Counted from the stretch's first letter, positions 33,323 to 46,228 are shown. The stretch: 64,000 nt of DNA from Limonium bicolor (GCA_023374045.1 CM041776.1:40182171-40246170); one strand, 5' to 3'. Program-made: numbers and translations. Notes: a model not told the origin generated them from the letters alone.

Positions 33323-36208
33323 TTGAAGAAACACAGAACAGCGATCGGGTGGACTATTGCTGATTTAAAAGGAATTGACCCCTCCTATTGCACGCGCCAC
33401 ATCTATATGGAGGAAAGCTACAAATCCATCAGGCAACCCCAACGTCGGCTTAACCCTAACCTAAAGGAGGTAGTTAAAAAGGAGGTTCTGAAACTCCTAG
33501 ACGCGAACATCATTTATCCTATCTCTGACAGTCCGTGGGTAAGTCCTGTACAAGTTGTCCCAAAGAAGGGGGGCATCGAGGCTGTTGTGAATGATAAGGG
33601 AGAGGCTGTCCCTCAAAGAAAAATCACTGGTTGGCGCATGTGTATCGACTATAGGCGCTTAAACTTGGCAACCAGGAAAGATCACTTCCCTCTCCCCTTT
33701 ATCGATCAGATGTTAGAGAGACTAGCAGGGCAAGAGTACTACTGCTTTTTAGATGGGTTCTCAGGGTATTTCCAAATACCAATCGCACCAGAGGACCAGG
33801 ACAAGACCACTTTCACTTGTCCATACGGTACCTTTGCGTACAGACGAATGCCCTTCGGACTATGTAATGCCCCTGCTACCTTCCAGAGATGCATGCAAGC
33901 TATATTCGCTGATTTCATCGAACAAAGCATAGAGGTCTTTATGGATGACTTCTCTGTCTATGGCTCTAGTTTTGATAAATGCTTAGCACAACTTGATTTG
34001 ATCCTAGGACGGTGTGAGGATACAAATCTCGTTTTGAACTGGGAAAAATGTCACTTTATGGTCAAGGACGGGATTGTCCTTGGACATAAAATATCGGCAG
34101 AAGGATTTCAGAGGTGATAAGGCCAAGGTGGAGGTTATAGAGAAATTACCGGCACCAACCTCTGTTAAAGATATTCGAGCGTTTCTCGGGCATGCAAGAT
34201 TCTATCGACGGTTTATACAAGACTTCTCAAAAATCACTAAACCATTGACCGACCTGCTACAAAAAGATGCCCCGTTTCATTTGATGATAAGTGTTCAGCT
34301 GCTTTTAATACAATAACACAAAAATTGGTATCTGCACCTATGTCATATCACCCGACTGGTCTCTCCCGTTTGAGATCATGTGTGATGCAAGTGACTATGC
34401 AGTGGGGGCAGCTCTATGCCAGAAAAAAGAGAAGATTTTGAGAGTGATTGCTTATGCCAGCAGGACACTAAACGATGCCCAGAAGAACTATACGACCACT
34501 GAAAAAGAGCTTCTGGCTATAGTATTCTCCCTTGATAAGTTCAGGTCATACTTATGGGGAAGCAAAGTCATAGTGCACACAGACCACTCTGCTCAAATAT
34601 ACCTATTTGCAAAACAAAAGCCAAGCCTCGCTTGTTACGCTGGATTCTTCTACTACAGGAGTTTGACATAGAAGTCAAAGACAAGAGCGGAAAATTAAAT
34701 GTCGTCGCTGACCATCTCTCCCGGTTAGTAACTCCTACGGATAGTGTGCCTATTAAAATTCTTCCCCGATGAGACTGCCTTTTCTATCACCAAGGTACAA
34801 GAGCCATGGTATGCGGACCTGGCCAATTATCTAGTCTCTGGAACAATACCATATGATCTATCTTACTCCCAGAAGAAGAAATTTCTTTCTGATTCAAAGC
34901 ATTATTTCTGGGAAGATCCATATTTGTTCCGAGTCTGTGCAGATGGGTTGATTCGCCGGTATCTCCCTGAAGATGAGGTTCACAGCGTCATACATTTTTG
35001 TCACTCACGGGAAGCGGTGGTCACCATGGACCAACAAGGACCGCTGCTAAGATCCTGGCCTCAGGATTTATTGGCCGACTCTTCACAAGGATGTTTACCA
35101 ATTCTGCGCCCAATGTGATAATTGTCAGAGAATGGGTAACACATCTAGGAGTCATGAAATGCCACACCAAGGAATACTAGAAGTGGAACTCTTTGATTGT
35201 TGGGGCATTGATTTTATGGGACCGTTCCCTTCCTCACAGGGCCACCAATATGTTTTTGTGCAGTGGATTATGTGTCGAAATGGGTAGAAGCCATACCCTG
35301 TCATCATGCTATTCAAAGACCGTAACCAGATTCCTTAAGAAGCACATCTTTACCCGTTTTGGCGTGCCTAGAATTATTATCAGTGACGGAGGATCCCACT
35401 TCTGAACCGTTCATTTGAAGCGCTTATGGGTAAGTACGGGGTACGTCACAAGGTAGCTCTACCTTATCACCCCCAGACAAACGGCCAAGCAGAAGTTTCG
35501 AACCGTGAGTTAAAATGGATTCTCCAGAAAACGGTTAACTCATCACGAAAGGATTGGGCACTAAAGTTAGATGATGCGCTTTGGGCTTACCGCACCACAT
35601 TCAAGACTCCCATCGGGATGTCTCCTTTTAAGCTTGTTTATGGGAAATCATGCCACCTGCCTGTAGAGCAGGAACATAAGGCATATTGGGCACTCAAGGC
35701 CCTAAACTTCGATATAGAAGCCGCAGGAGAAAAGCGTAAGCTTCAACTTTCTATACTCGAGGAGTTAAGAGATCAGGCATACCGCAGTGCGACAATATAC
35801 AAGGAGCGCACCATGAAACACCATGACCAAATGATCCACAAACGCAACTTTAAGGTTGGCGACGAGGTGCTGCTTTATAATTCCAGATTGAGAATATTTC
35901 CGGGAAAACTCAAATCTCACTGGACTGGCCCATTCCAAGTAGTTGGAACCACTCCTTTTGGTGTTTACGAACTCCAGAATAAGAAAGGAGAATGCTTCAA
36001 AGTCAATGGATCCCGTCTAAAAAGGTATGCTGAAATTCTTGAAAATAATAATGCTCTGTTCGCAATTTCTTTTTTACAGGAATACGAGGAAGCCTCCAAC
36101 CCAAAGGAACAGAAGATGACACCTATACGTTATAAGTTTAAAAAAGTGTGCAAACCTCCTAACACCAGTTGTTCAGATACCTCGCCCTCGAACTCTTCTC
36201 CAACCTAA
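33323..36208 (+). pseudogene. pol: Athila pol: RT, RNase H, integrase (frameshifted)
   Basis: The RT is open from 33323 to 34117, with SPVQVVPKKGG, MPFGLCNAPATFQRCM and the catalytic FMDD at 33938-33949. A frameshift near 34105 moves RT thumb sequence (34117-34316) to another frame, and a second break precedes RNase H (34378-34671; DASDYAVGAAL, ATTEKELLAI-type, VHTDH). More shifts occur near 34605 and ~34745. The integrase zinc-binding part (34744-35118) shifts again near 35015. The catalytic DFMGPFP (~35210) and the SDGGSHF box (35382-35402) are in different frames, and a TGA at 35403 precedes the last part. The final ORF (35426-36208) holds [17 protein letters not shown] with the third catalytic residue, and a GPY/F-like region ([10 protein letters not shown]). 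At least six breaks mean no functional enzyme. Confidence 0.9.
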
Positions 36209-37304
36209 GCTTGGTCAAATACATCTAGCTAGAGACGTTAAACCCGGGCAGCTTGATGGGAGGCAACCCACTATCTATCTTTTGTCTTTCCTTTAATTTA
36301 ATACTGTTTTCTTTTTTGTACAATATCTCCCTTTTTTATGTTATAATAAAATGCAGGTTTTACTTGAGTACTTCTGGCTGTGTAGAATATTCCTTACAGG
36401 TACATTTCATGACATTCCACAGCTGCACTCAAGTGTGGGGGAGCTCTCCACACTCTACGGAATTTGGGGACTACACTCTTTCCTTTATTTATTGCATGCC
36501 CTGTTAATTTAATTCCATCTACGCAATGAGGGCATTGCTTGAGCTTAAGAGTGGGGGAAAGCCCTTTTCAGGGCATTTTGTGCTTAAAATGTTTAAATCT
36601 CTCTTATCTTTTTTGTTCAAAAATTAAAATTATGTACCCTGCTAATGTAGGTTGTTCTCTTTAAAAACAAATACAATTATGAATTGTGGGATAAATGGTA
36701 CAAATTTAAAAATTTTCATTTGATTATTTTTGAAGAGCATTTTTCTTATGCGGTATGACCAAATAATCTGCAAATGGTTGGATTTTATTGCTCAGGGTTT
36801 CTTTCTGTCTTCTCTCTTAGGGATTGCTAAGGGGGTGCTTCTCTGTAAAAAAAAAAAGAATACAAAAAAATAATAATAAATAAGGGACTTGCGAGACACC
36901 ATTGGCAACCAACAAAGAGAATTGAGTGTTCTTAAATACAAAGGCGTGATGCCTACATTTTATCTTCTCATCCCTTATGCAAAAGTGAAACAAATGCATG
37001 AATCTATTTTTCCTTTTGTTTCTCCTCAATGCCCATTCTTGAGAGAAGTTGGCCATGGTAAAAGTTCTCAGAGTCACCTAAACAAAGAAGCATTAAAGTA
37101 CCTTGGATCATACCCCGGAACTCTAATTTTATTTTACCTTGAGCACACCTATGCCACCAGCAGTTGATGGATCACACTCCTCAAAAAGTTAAAGATCATG
37201 AACTGTTCACCTCTTTATCCTACCCTTCATAATAATATTTGCTAGTATTGAGCATTCCCTACTTACTTGGGTACATGGTTTTGCTTGAGGACAAGCAAAA
37301 AGAT
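36209..37304 (+). other. Athila 3' non-coding region with extra purine tracts
   Basis: I see no env-like gene. GTGTGGGGGAG at ~36432 and GAGTGGGGGAAAG at ~36550 resemble the real purine tract next to the LTR. Both follow a CTTGAG or CTCAAG motif, as does the terminal one (GCTTGAGGACAAGC at ~37283). Confidence 0.6.
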
Positions 37305-37317
37305 AAGTGTGGGGGTG
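37305..37317 (+). promoter_or_regulatory. Athila polypurine tract
   Basis: AAGTGTGGGGGTG immediately before the 3' LTR; primer for plus-strand DNA synthesis. Confidence 0.85.
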
Positions 37318-39006
37318 TGATAAGTGTCCAAATGAGCATGTTTATAGGTGTATTTCATATATTATATTAGCAATTTTCTTGCTCATTTCTCCACTTTGGT
37401 TAGTTTTCCTCTAGTTTATGTTTTATTGGTTATCTCACAAATTTATTGGTTAAACATGAGGAAAACCAAGCTGGGAGCAAAGTGACAAAGAGACGAAGCA
37501 TAGACGCAAACGGCTCGAAAACGGAGTCCAAACGAAGAATCTAGAGCCGGTCAAAGTTCGTAGAAGAAAATAAGGCAAGGACTTTTGTCCGTGTCGTGTC
37601 CGCTCATTTAGGGGCGGACGTGAGAGATATCCGCATAACCTGGCCGGACAAGGGGCGGACGTGAGAGACGTCCGGGTAACGAAGGGCGGACAAGGGGGCG
37701 GACGTGACTCAAGACGTCCGAGGATATTAGCACGGACAAGGGGCGGACGCGCAAATTAGAAGAGTATGTCCGTGGATAGGTGCACGGACAGAAACAAGGA
37801 CGCATGTAAATTCAGATGCAGAAATTAACGCGACAGTTTTCTTCTTCCCCAATTGCTTCTTCCTTTGTGGTGCCACAGACATGTTGAACTGCTTCTTCAT
37901 TAATATCAGGCGGCCTACCTTAATTCCCTCACGCGTCTGTCTCCAGCTCTGTCTGCAATCAATCTGCAATCAATCTTCTTCCACTCCAGATCTGCCTCTA
38001 ACCTTATCCTCTTCCTCTATATAAACCCAGCACCTTCAACCTTAAACCACATACGAAGATTAACCAGAAAACAGACCATCGCTCACCACATTCTACCATT
38101 CTCTTCCATTCATTCTCTCCCGTACACCACAACACACATTCGATCCCCAGAACTCAACACTCCAAATCACTCATTCCACATACAATATCTACGTACACGC
38201 TCCACTCGTCGTTCTCTTCATTCTCCATTCACCATCCACACCTCTCGCATTATTATTACGTCCAACCTCTCTGACATATTACCAGTTAATATGTCAGGCT
38301 AAGGAGGATTTACTCCGGGAAGGTTTAATTATGGTTGTTTAGTTGTGTAATCTATATTTCTACCGGTTAAAATAAATTTAGTGTGTTACGATTAAAGTTT
38401 ATCTCTCTCCCTTTTTAATAAATTTCATCGATTTATTAAAAAGCCCTACTAAATCTGTTTTTAATCTGATCGGTGACAAACAGATAGGTTAATTAAGCCG
38501 TAAAACTGTAGGAAACTTGTTTTCATCAACAAGTTAGTACTCAGTTGCAAGAATATAATTCCTCACACTTAACTGCCGTTTACTAGTGCTTGCTTGAGTT
38601 TTCATCGGACCTTGCACTTTCTGGTAAACGAGTTCTTATGAGTTTTCATCGGACCTTAAGATAATAACAGGAAATTTGCCAAACTATTATATTAATCCGG
38701 TAGAGATAGCATAATTAATCAGATTATATAACCTGAACCCGGAGTTCCATTTAATTTATCTTCAGTCAGTTATCTTATCTGCTATTTTACTTTTCAAAGA
38801 ACAAGTCAATTAATTTCCCCCTTTTGTGACAAGCTTAGGTACTATTCTATTTCGCTATAAGTCCCACGGTTTGACCCCGGCCGCTTCTGTCTTACTATAC
38901 TACTGCGACCGGGTTTTATTTGTAGCCCGACGGATATTTGAGTATTAATTTCTTTCTCAATTGTTTTAATTACACCAGTTCTAACCACTCACGATATACA
39001 GTCTGC
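37318..39006 (+). repeat. Athila 3' LTR (1689 bp)
   Basis: Matches the 5' LTR, with scattered substitutions, small indels, and a missing unit in the GTCCG array (here 37587-37800). TATATAAA is at 38018-38025. It is followed by TGGTC, the second target-site copy. Confidence 0.95.
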
Positions 39007-39195
39007 ATGGTCCGGGTTTGTAAATTGGTACATATACCCGGACCACCCTAAAACAAGGCAGAAACACATTCTTAGGTTTGGTACGGGTTTACATTCCGGT
39101 ACACAAACCCGGACCATAGTAAAAATGACATAAAGTGTATTGAAGGCTTGGACCGGGTTTGTAACCCCGGACACAAACTCGGACCACCCCAAAAT
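39007..39195. repeat. Inverted GGTCCGGGTTTGT / ACAAACCCGGACC repeats
   Basis: Three units of roughly 70-80 bp, each a hairpin of GGTCCGGGTTTGTA..CAAACCCGGACCA type. Athila inserted exactly at the TGGTC that begins this block. The host DNA is probably an older LTR element, because similar CCGGAC palindromes occur in the LTRs elsewhere in this window. Confidence 0.7.
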
Positions 39196-41968
39196 CTTCC
39201 CAGAAAGTGTTTTTAAGCAATTCTAAGGTGGGGATTTGAATGGTAATTAAAATATCCCAAATATTAATTATGTTAATTAATTATGAATTAATTAAATAAA
39301 ATTAATTAATGATAGATTAAGGAATTAAATAACCTTAAATAAGTAAAAAGGGAATAATATAATATTTAAATAAACCCTAAAAAGTTGTTAGTAACATTAA
39401 TGATCACTAAACGACCTTGAGAATGTTTTAGAAAAAAAAGAAATATAAACAAGAATATAATTAAGTGTTTCTACATCAAAAAATGTGTCACAAATATTTT
39501 TGAAGTGAAAACGAGGCGCCTTATAAATTATTTGGGTAATTTAAGCATTGGAAAGTTGGTTAAACAGTCAGAATGAAAGACGTCGCGTTTTCACCTAAAA
39601 TGGTGAAACACAAACCAATGAGAAATTAAATAATAATTAACCAAATTTATAAATAACAATAATGATTATTGTTTGGCAGTATAGATTTGAAGTCATAAAA
39701 AAGTCCGTCTCATTACGCGACAACGTGTCACGAACGGCATGAAAAACGAGTGAGAAACAAGTTAGAAACGACATTAAATGTGTAAGGTTAAAAAAAATGG
39801 GCCGACCAGCCCAAACGACTGGACCGGCCCAATCTTCCCCTTTTTGTCACGGTAATTTCCCACTCTAGTCATTTCCCCCTTACTCCCAAGACTAGCCTAA
39901 CCCTAGACAACAAACCCATCGTCTCTATTTTCTGCCTCACGCCAATTTGCAACCCTAGCCGACTCGAGGAACATTCAACGCCAATCTCCTTCATTCTCTC
40001 GTTTCGGTAATGGCAACCCTAACTCTGATGAAAATTTCTCTTCTGCCTCCTCTCTAGTGGTTCTCACCGGCGACAAGGGGCATACATCTTCTCCTCCGGG
40101 TCGACGCCGTGTTCCCCCTTTCTTCTCTGATCTTGAACTCGGAGACAAGGTAAAACACTTCCGTTTCCTCTTGAGCTTCATGGCGATTTCTTTCATGGGT
40201 TTGGCATTATGGTCGAAAACTCTCTTATTTGTTCACTATCTTCTTGTATTTACGCCACTTTCCAGTTCAAATGAGAACCAAAACTTGGGAAGAAACCTAG
40301 TATTGACTTGTATTCTAGACCGAATCGAGAATAGAGACGTTAAGTTCTTCGCCCTTGTTTCCCTTCTTCTCTAGTAGTTTTGTTTTGGTTTCTGAAATTT
40401 GAAACATTAACTCTCTTCCCCCCCATTTTCTTTTTCCCTTTGGTTGCGCCTGAAATCCAACCACGACCTTGTTCGACTGGATCGGGAGGAGAACCGCAAG
40501 TAAGAACCAGTAGAGAGCCAAGGGGGAGACCTACCCGAAGGAGGCTGAAAACCTACAGACTCAAAGTCCATTTATCGAGCCTAAATCGAAGGTTTCACCT
40601 TCATCCTTGTATTAAAGTTGTTTTTCCTTGTTTTTCGGTAAAACGAATCTGGTGGAGGTTTAAACTCGATTTGAAAAGCTTGTTGATGTTAGAATCTGCT
40701 TGAAAGTGTTTAGGATGTTGGCCAATTAGTTCCTACGAAATGTTTTGGTTCTGGTTAACTGAGAATTTGGGATTGTTAAGGGCTGATTTTGGGAGAGAAA
40801 ATGAGGGTTAAATTGGTTATTGTTAGTCGATTCGAATGTAGTGTTTCAGTTGAGTGTTTGCAGATCCCTGAAATTAAGGAAGTTCACAGATTCAAACTAT
40901 GTTATTTTTGGTTCTGGAATGCTGAGTAGTTAAGTGATTTTGTGTTCTAGCAAATTTTGAATTTAAGAATGAAGATGGCTGAAAATATGTCAGTTGGGCA
41001 TCGGTAATATACTGAACTTATATTTATCTCTTCTCTTCACTTTTGGTATAAACTGGTGTACAAGCTACATTTCATTCTTTAAAGTTTGCAACCAAACTGG
41101 CGTACAGAGAAACATAGATTTATGTTGATCTGCATTTAGACAACAGTATTGGATTTAATGGGAAAAGATACTACTGAATTTGATGATGATTATAGTAAGA
41201 GGGTCCTGTCCTTGAATTGCACAACTCCTGGAGCCAATGTTTTGCTATAGAGTTAGTAATATGTCCTATTCTTCTGCTTAATCTAGAGATTGTGTTGTCT
41301 CTTGTGTTTATAAGCACGCCAACAACGACAACATCAAAGTCTTGTTCTCGAAACAACTGGGTGTGGTAAATTTTATTATCATCCTCTGTCTTTATCAACA
41401 CACTATAGGAAATAAATGAGAGATTAAATATTGTCTTTTTTGCCAAGGAGCTTATGTATGATTCTTTATGCACCAACCATGGTTTCAGTGTACGCATTTA
41501 CTGCCATTCTCATGTTTGTATGCATATGTATATTGGGTATGTATGGTACGACTATCTGCAGTTTCTGGAAACAAAACTTGATTATTTGGCTAGGTGCAAG
41601 ACATATATAATGCCATGAGAAGAGATGAGAGGGTGAAATATTTTTTGTAACAAGCATTATGTTCGGCTTCTTTAATCTCCTCTAAAAAAGGTACGTTTTG
41701 TATGACTTGGTTCAATTATATATTGTTCCATCTATTTGTCTTCCCACTCTATTTTAGGCTCATGTGTGATTTGTCTTTCACGTCAACAACTAATATAAAT
41801 ATCTATTCATCATAACAAAAAGAATTTGTTATTTCTCCTCTCAAACGTCAAGTTCTATAATTCTGTTTTGAAATTGTTGTTGCATCTATGTATTACATAA
41901 TATTGAAGAACTTGATGTGAATCATCTGTTTTGACAGAATAATACAAAATGTATCAAGTGGGTCACTA
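39196..41968 (+). other. Non-coding, probably old gypsy LTR DNA
   Basis: No supported gene. AT-rich U3-like sequence (39240-39790) is followed by a pyrimidine-rich, AACCCTAG-containing block (39840-40140) and intron- or leader-like DNA. The layout resembles the LTR of the gypsy element at 43306-59467. ORFs at 40057-40374, 40380-40703 and 41171-41497 show no recognisable domain and overlap on opposite strands. Confidence 0.4.
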
Positions 41969-42417
41969 CACTACAAAAAAGTACTTGTTTTTAATAACAT
42001 TTTAAGACACAATTGATAGTCTCGTCGTTTTGAATAAAAAAAACTATGACGAAGGATTACTTGCGTCAAATTAAAAGCCTACCGCTGCTCCCTTATATAT
42101 TAGTATATTTTATAAAACAAAAACAAGGCTTCCTATATTTATTAGGGTTCTTTGTTGCTGCACCGTCTCGGGCCAATTCTTCCTCCCCCTTTCTCTTCAC
42201 TATAATCTCCCTCCTCCTTTCCTCTTCATTGAGCTTAATCACGGATGGTATCATACCTCATCCTGTCTGTTTCACATACCAGTATCTTCATTGCTCTTAT
42301 TTACGATCTGAATGATCTAATGTTTGTTCTTGTTTCAGTTATCTATCTCTCACTTCCTCATTAACTTGGTCGATTTACTGGTAATTTAGTTCTTACTTGC
42401 TTTTTTGTCCTTGTTTC
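41969..42417. other. Non-coding stretch with a CACTA-like end
   Basis: CACTACAAAAAAGTACTTG at 41969 resembles a CACTA or PIF terminal repeat, but I found no matching other end. The rest is pyrimidine-rich and non-coding up to the copia LTR. Confidence 0.35.
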
Positions 42418-42638
42418 TGTTACAGTATAGTATGTTACAGTATAATATAGCCTAGTATATGTTCTGTTACTAGTAATGTTCTATTAGTAAAACGGCACAC
42501 TCCACAGTTGGTCCTCCGTTAAGTAGTCAGGGCTATGTATAAGAGGGATGTGCCGCTGCTTTGTAAAGACAGAAGGAAATAAAGAGATTATAGAACGTTT
42601 TTCCTCTCAATCTTGAACAACTCTCTTGAATCGTAACA
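42418..42638 (+). repeat. Ty1-copia 5' LTR (~221 bp)
   Basis: Begins TGTTACAGTATAG and ends GAATCGTAACA, so TGTTAC..GTAACA form the inverted ends. It contains a TATAAGAGGG promoter-like motif near 42537. The primer site follows directly. The matching 3' LTR must lie right of the window. The start could instead be the second TGTTACAG 15 bp later. Confidence 0.7.
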
Positions 42639-42650
42639 TGGTATCAGAGC
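42639..42650 (+). promoter_or_regulatory. Copia primer binding site (initiator tRNA-Met)
   Basis: TGGTATCAGAGC, complementary to the 3' end of initiator tRNA-Met, directly after the LTR. Confidence 0.85.
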
Positions 42651-42716
42651 TGTACTGATCCATCCCTCCCATTTCTGTTTACCTAAAGATTCAAGACTTT
42701 CTTTCCACTTCTCGTC

Positions 42717-43305
42717 ATGATGGTAAGTGAAGAAGAAACAAGCAACAATTCTGGCAAGAAGAAGATCTCAGATGACACGAAGGTCGACGAAGAAACCGAG
42801 AAGACGGGTAATGCGAAAGCGAAGAATAATCCACTACACCTGTCAAATTCGGAGAATCCTGGGATGCTGTTGACTGGGAGGAAATTCGACAGAAGTAGCG
42901 GGTTCGTCACATGGAAAAGAAGTATGACGATAGCCCTCTCTGCTAAATATAAAATAGGTTTTGTCGATGGGACCGTAAGGAAGGAGGACTACCCAATCAG
43001 AGCTCAAGAATGGAAGAAGTGCGATAATATGGTAATCTCTTGGCATCTCACTGCTCTTGAACGAGATGTTACGGATAGCGTCGCCTTCAACCCTACCACA
43101 GAGTTGGTCTGGAGTGCACTGATTTCCAGATTTGAAGAAAGTAACCTAGCACGTCTGTACGCGCTTGAGCAAGAATTGGCATCGATAAAGCAAGAGGAGG
43201 ATTCGATTCGTGCTTACTACACTAAAGTAAAGAAGATTTGGGACGAAATCGATTCCACGGACTCACTGCCTACTTGCTCTTGCGCCGGGAATGACAAATT
43301 CAAGG
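42717..43305 (+). CDS. gag: Ty1-copia gag, cut by a gypsy insertion
   Basis: The N-terminal 80 residues are charged and followed by LTGRKFDRSSGFVTWKRSMT and IALSAKYKIGFVDGTV, the N-terminal motif of copia gag. Next come WSALISRFEESNLARLYALE and SIKQEEDSIRAYYTKVKKIW (UBN2/retrotran_gag region). The native frame ends at residue ~196, where the LTR TGAAACACCCC begins at 43306; the few further codons to a stop come from the LTR. The rest of gag and pol should lie beyond the nested elements, right of the window. The frame is clean up to the break. Confidence 0.88.
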
Positions 43306-44182
43306 TGAAACACCCCTAATAATTAAAACGCATGAAATCATGAATTTGTGTGGTATGTTCCATAAACCGGCCACATTAATATAACCATGGTGTATAACTT
43401 ATAATCTACGATACTAAGTGGCATACATATGTCCGTGAAGGAGATAGGTAGGCACATTGTAATTTGGTCTTAGTCAATACATGTAGCAAAAAAAATTATT
43501 CCATGATAGGACATTTGGAATAACACATGTTACGGTAATATATTAGATGAACATGTGCAAATGACATTATTACATAAACACTTGTGCTCACCAAACTACA
43601 TCCCTTGACTCTAGGGTTGAACTAATTACACAGGTATTATAAAATTTTATTATAAGACTATAATGAAATCATCCCCACTGGTGTGATATCTGGAAATCTT
43701 GCAATTTCACTATCAACAATTTAACTATTCAAGAATTCTACAAGTCCCACTAATGTAAGACAACAATGAAGTTAAAAATAACCCACTAGGTTCTACCTAG
43801 CTCGATAACCTTACAAATCTCACCAAGCCCCATTTAAACCATTACCCAGCCCATACACTACAACCGATTGTATCTACCAAGGCTCATTAGCCTTCCATCT
43901 TCCCCACGCATAAATTCTAAATTGTAACCGATCAGTCTAGGAAATACATTAACACACTAAACCATTCACTAATCTCTCCAATCCCCCGCATGCATATACC
44001 TCCCAGCCCTCACAACCAGTGCTCTTTCCTTCTCGCTTTGGTGTACCCCGATGGAGAACCCACTCTGCAGTGCACCTTCTCCCATTCCTTCGCTGCTTGC
44101 GCAAGCCCAGAGAAACTCTTTAGATTCCCCAAGTCTGGTGCATGAAGTGAATGTTGAAACTTCAAAAAAATCTGGAGCTAGT

Positions 44183-45957
44183 TGTGAGCCTCGATTTTTA
44201 AACCCCTATCCTATGTGGATTAAGTTGATTAAGATCTAATCGGGTTTTAGGTCCACTTATAACCTAAGATTAACAACTATGTTATAAAACAATAATTATT
44301 AAAACCTAAGCTAGCTCACTGGAACCAATTATGAGTCGCCACCTAATTTTAACCTAGATCAAATTAGGAAAGGAGAGTTCGGGTTCAGGGGCTTGATATT
44401 CGACTTATTTAGGGTTCAAATTCCTTTCATTACCCTTCCTAGGTCGCTTTTCCTCTACTTGGTTTATTTACGGCTTATTACGAGTCGTTTTAACCTAAGT
44501 GCGCGAGCTGCTGCTTTTTTGTGTTTTTTATCATTTTTTGACAGAAAATTAAAGTGAAATTAAAAGCTACCTAAACTAGGGTTTCGGAGGCAGAATTAGG
44601 TCGAATTTTGCTCACGTCCGTAGCCACGGACCCCATGTCCGAGACCACAGACCCCAGTTAATCCTAATTATACAGAAGAGTCGAAATTAAAGGAAAACAA
44701 AAATTTGCAAAGTCCGGGGCCACGGACAGGCTGTCCGTGGCCCGGACATTATTTAAAAAACCTAAATTTTGAATTTTTAAAAACCCGCCGCCGTCCGTGG
44801 GTGTCCGTGGTCCCGGACCATAGGTCCGAGGTCACGGACCACCAACGGACAGGGGTTTTCCAAAGGTTCCCGAGGGTGTTTTGAGCTCAAAATTTATGGG
44901 TGCGTAGCCTGAGAGATTATAAACACGTTAGTAACTGAAAGAATTCAATTTGAAGTCAGAATTAATACGAAACTTAACAAACAAGCAACAAGGCAGTAGC
45001 TAAAACAATTAGCTGTACAGAAACGAAGAAGGGTTAGTTTGAGCCCAAATTTTGAGGCAAGACAGATAATACCGTAGAGAATTAAGGAAGTGGAGTTTCT
45101 ACCTGTTTTACCTTCGGATTCACAACGATTCTTCACACCGGGATTCGTCGAGTGCTCCGTTGATGGCAGACCCGAAAGGTTTTCGAACCAAGCTTCTGGT
45201 TGTTGGTTGTTCTTGCTGTTCTTCACGTTTTGGAGGTGTTTTTGTGGGGTTTTGATGATTATTAGTGCTTCAGGGATTGGAAAACGAGTTTAGATGGTGA
45301 TTTCGGGGAATTTTCGGTATGATTCGGGTGGCCAGGTGTTGGAAAACGTGAGAGAGAGAGAGAGGAGGCTGTGCTTTCTGATTCTCTAGGGTTCTTGAGC
45401 ATATGAGATCCTGATTTTATCAAAAAACCTATCCCCTTATATAGACTTTCTTAAAGATAAAGAAAATCTAGTAAAAGTAAGATTTTTTGGTATTTTAATT
45501 AAAAGACTTCCCAAAGGAATTTTGCTGTGAAATTTTAACCACATGTCAAGGATGGAGATTATGAATTTTCTGAGGTGGAATCGGAATTTTTAAATGTTGG
45601 AATATTTTTAAATTGAATTTCTCGTCAGATTCAGTCAGAAATTGCTAGAAAATTATTGGAAACTCGAAAAATCAAAATTCCAACCCCATTATGCTTAAAA
45701 TGCCATCCTCTACCATGGGTTAAAATATCAAAGCATTTCGAGCTGGTTTGGGCATCCCTTGGAGGAGAGAGAAAGCTCATAGGAGGCCTCAGGAGCTTTA
45801 ACAATTACAGAAACGCCCTTGACAATGACGAAGCTGCTCCCTGTGCCATGGAACACGCCAATCGGGCCGGAATCTCTTACCACTTGATTGAAATGTCCGT
45901 CACAACACCAAAACCTCGTAGACCTTAACTAGGGGGGTCAAAATTTTGGGTATAACA
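44183..45957 (-). repeat. Tat element 3' LTR (left copy, 1775 bp)
   Basis: Matches 52635-54426. It contains a GTCCG/CGGAC array at 44616-44852 and a minus-strand TATATAAG at 45436-45443. ORFs within it (44945-45226, 45090-45293, 45656-45928) recur in the other LTR and are not genes. Confidence 0.93.
44616..44852. repeat. GTCCGTGG/CCACGGAC palindrome array (left Tat LTR)
   Basis: About ten GTCCG or CGGAC cores, many as full palindromes or near-palindromes (TCCGTAGCCACGGA, GGCCACGGACAGGCTGTCCG). On the element's own strand the array is downstream of the TATA box, toward U5. One palindromic unit present in the right LTR is missing here. Confidence 0.9.
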
Positions 45958-45970
45958 AATTCCCCCCCGT
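45958..45970 (-). promoter_or_regulatory. Tat polypurine tract
   Basis: On the minus strand ACGGGGGGGAATT directly precedes the 3' LTR start TGTTATACCC. Confidence 0.7.
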
Positions 45971-46096
45971 CAACTGGACTTTGTAACGGATGTGAAAAGT
46001 CTGGTTGATGCTTGAGTGATGCCCCAAAATTTTTGACTCCATAGAATCCTCCATGTTTGTGCGGAACCGGGTTGACTACGTCCAGCTATTCGGAGG

Positions 46097-46228
46097 CGCT
46101 GACTACCTAAACCACAAAACATTGTCGAGCTGTTCTAAGGCGCTGACTACCTAAGCTACAAAGCATTGTCGAGCTGTTCTAAGGCGCTGACTACCTAAGC
46201 TACAAAGCATGTCGAGCTGTTCTAATGC
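46097..46228. repeat. 44-bp minisatellite, three units
   Basis: Units start at 46097, 46141 and 46185 with CGCTGACTACCTAAGCTACA and carry GTCGAGCTGTTCTAAGG. The period is exactly 44 bp. The third unit decays into TCTAATGCTG. Confidence 0.9.

Larger units (their letters stand above)
28298..39006 (+). mobile_element. Complete Athila-type Ty3-gypsy retrotransposon with target duplication
   Basis: The 10.7-kb element is bounded by two LTRs that start TGATAAGTGTCC and end ..ACAGTCTGCA. A perfect 5-bp target duplication TGGTC lies at 28293-28297 and 39007-39011. After the 5' LTR is a tRNA-Asp primer site; before the 3' LTR is a GTGTGGGGGTG purine tract. Gene order is gag, protease, RT, RNase H, integrase. 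The protease CDLGASINIMP context and the RT sequence place it in the Athila/Tat branch, and LTR size and primer favour Athila. gag-protease is open but pol is broken by several frameshifts and a stop, so the copy cannot move on its own. No env-like ORF lies between integrase and the 3' LTR. Confidence 0.95.

Noticed and set aside
40057..40703. Candidate gene (ORFs of 105 and 107 codons)
   Set aside because: No domain and overlapping opposite-strand ORFs; the context looks like LTR leader DNA.
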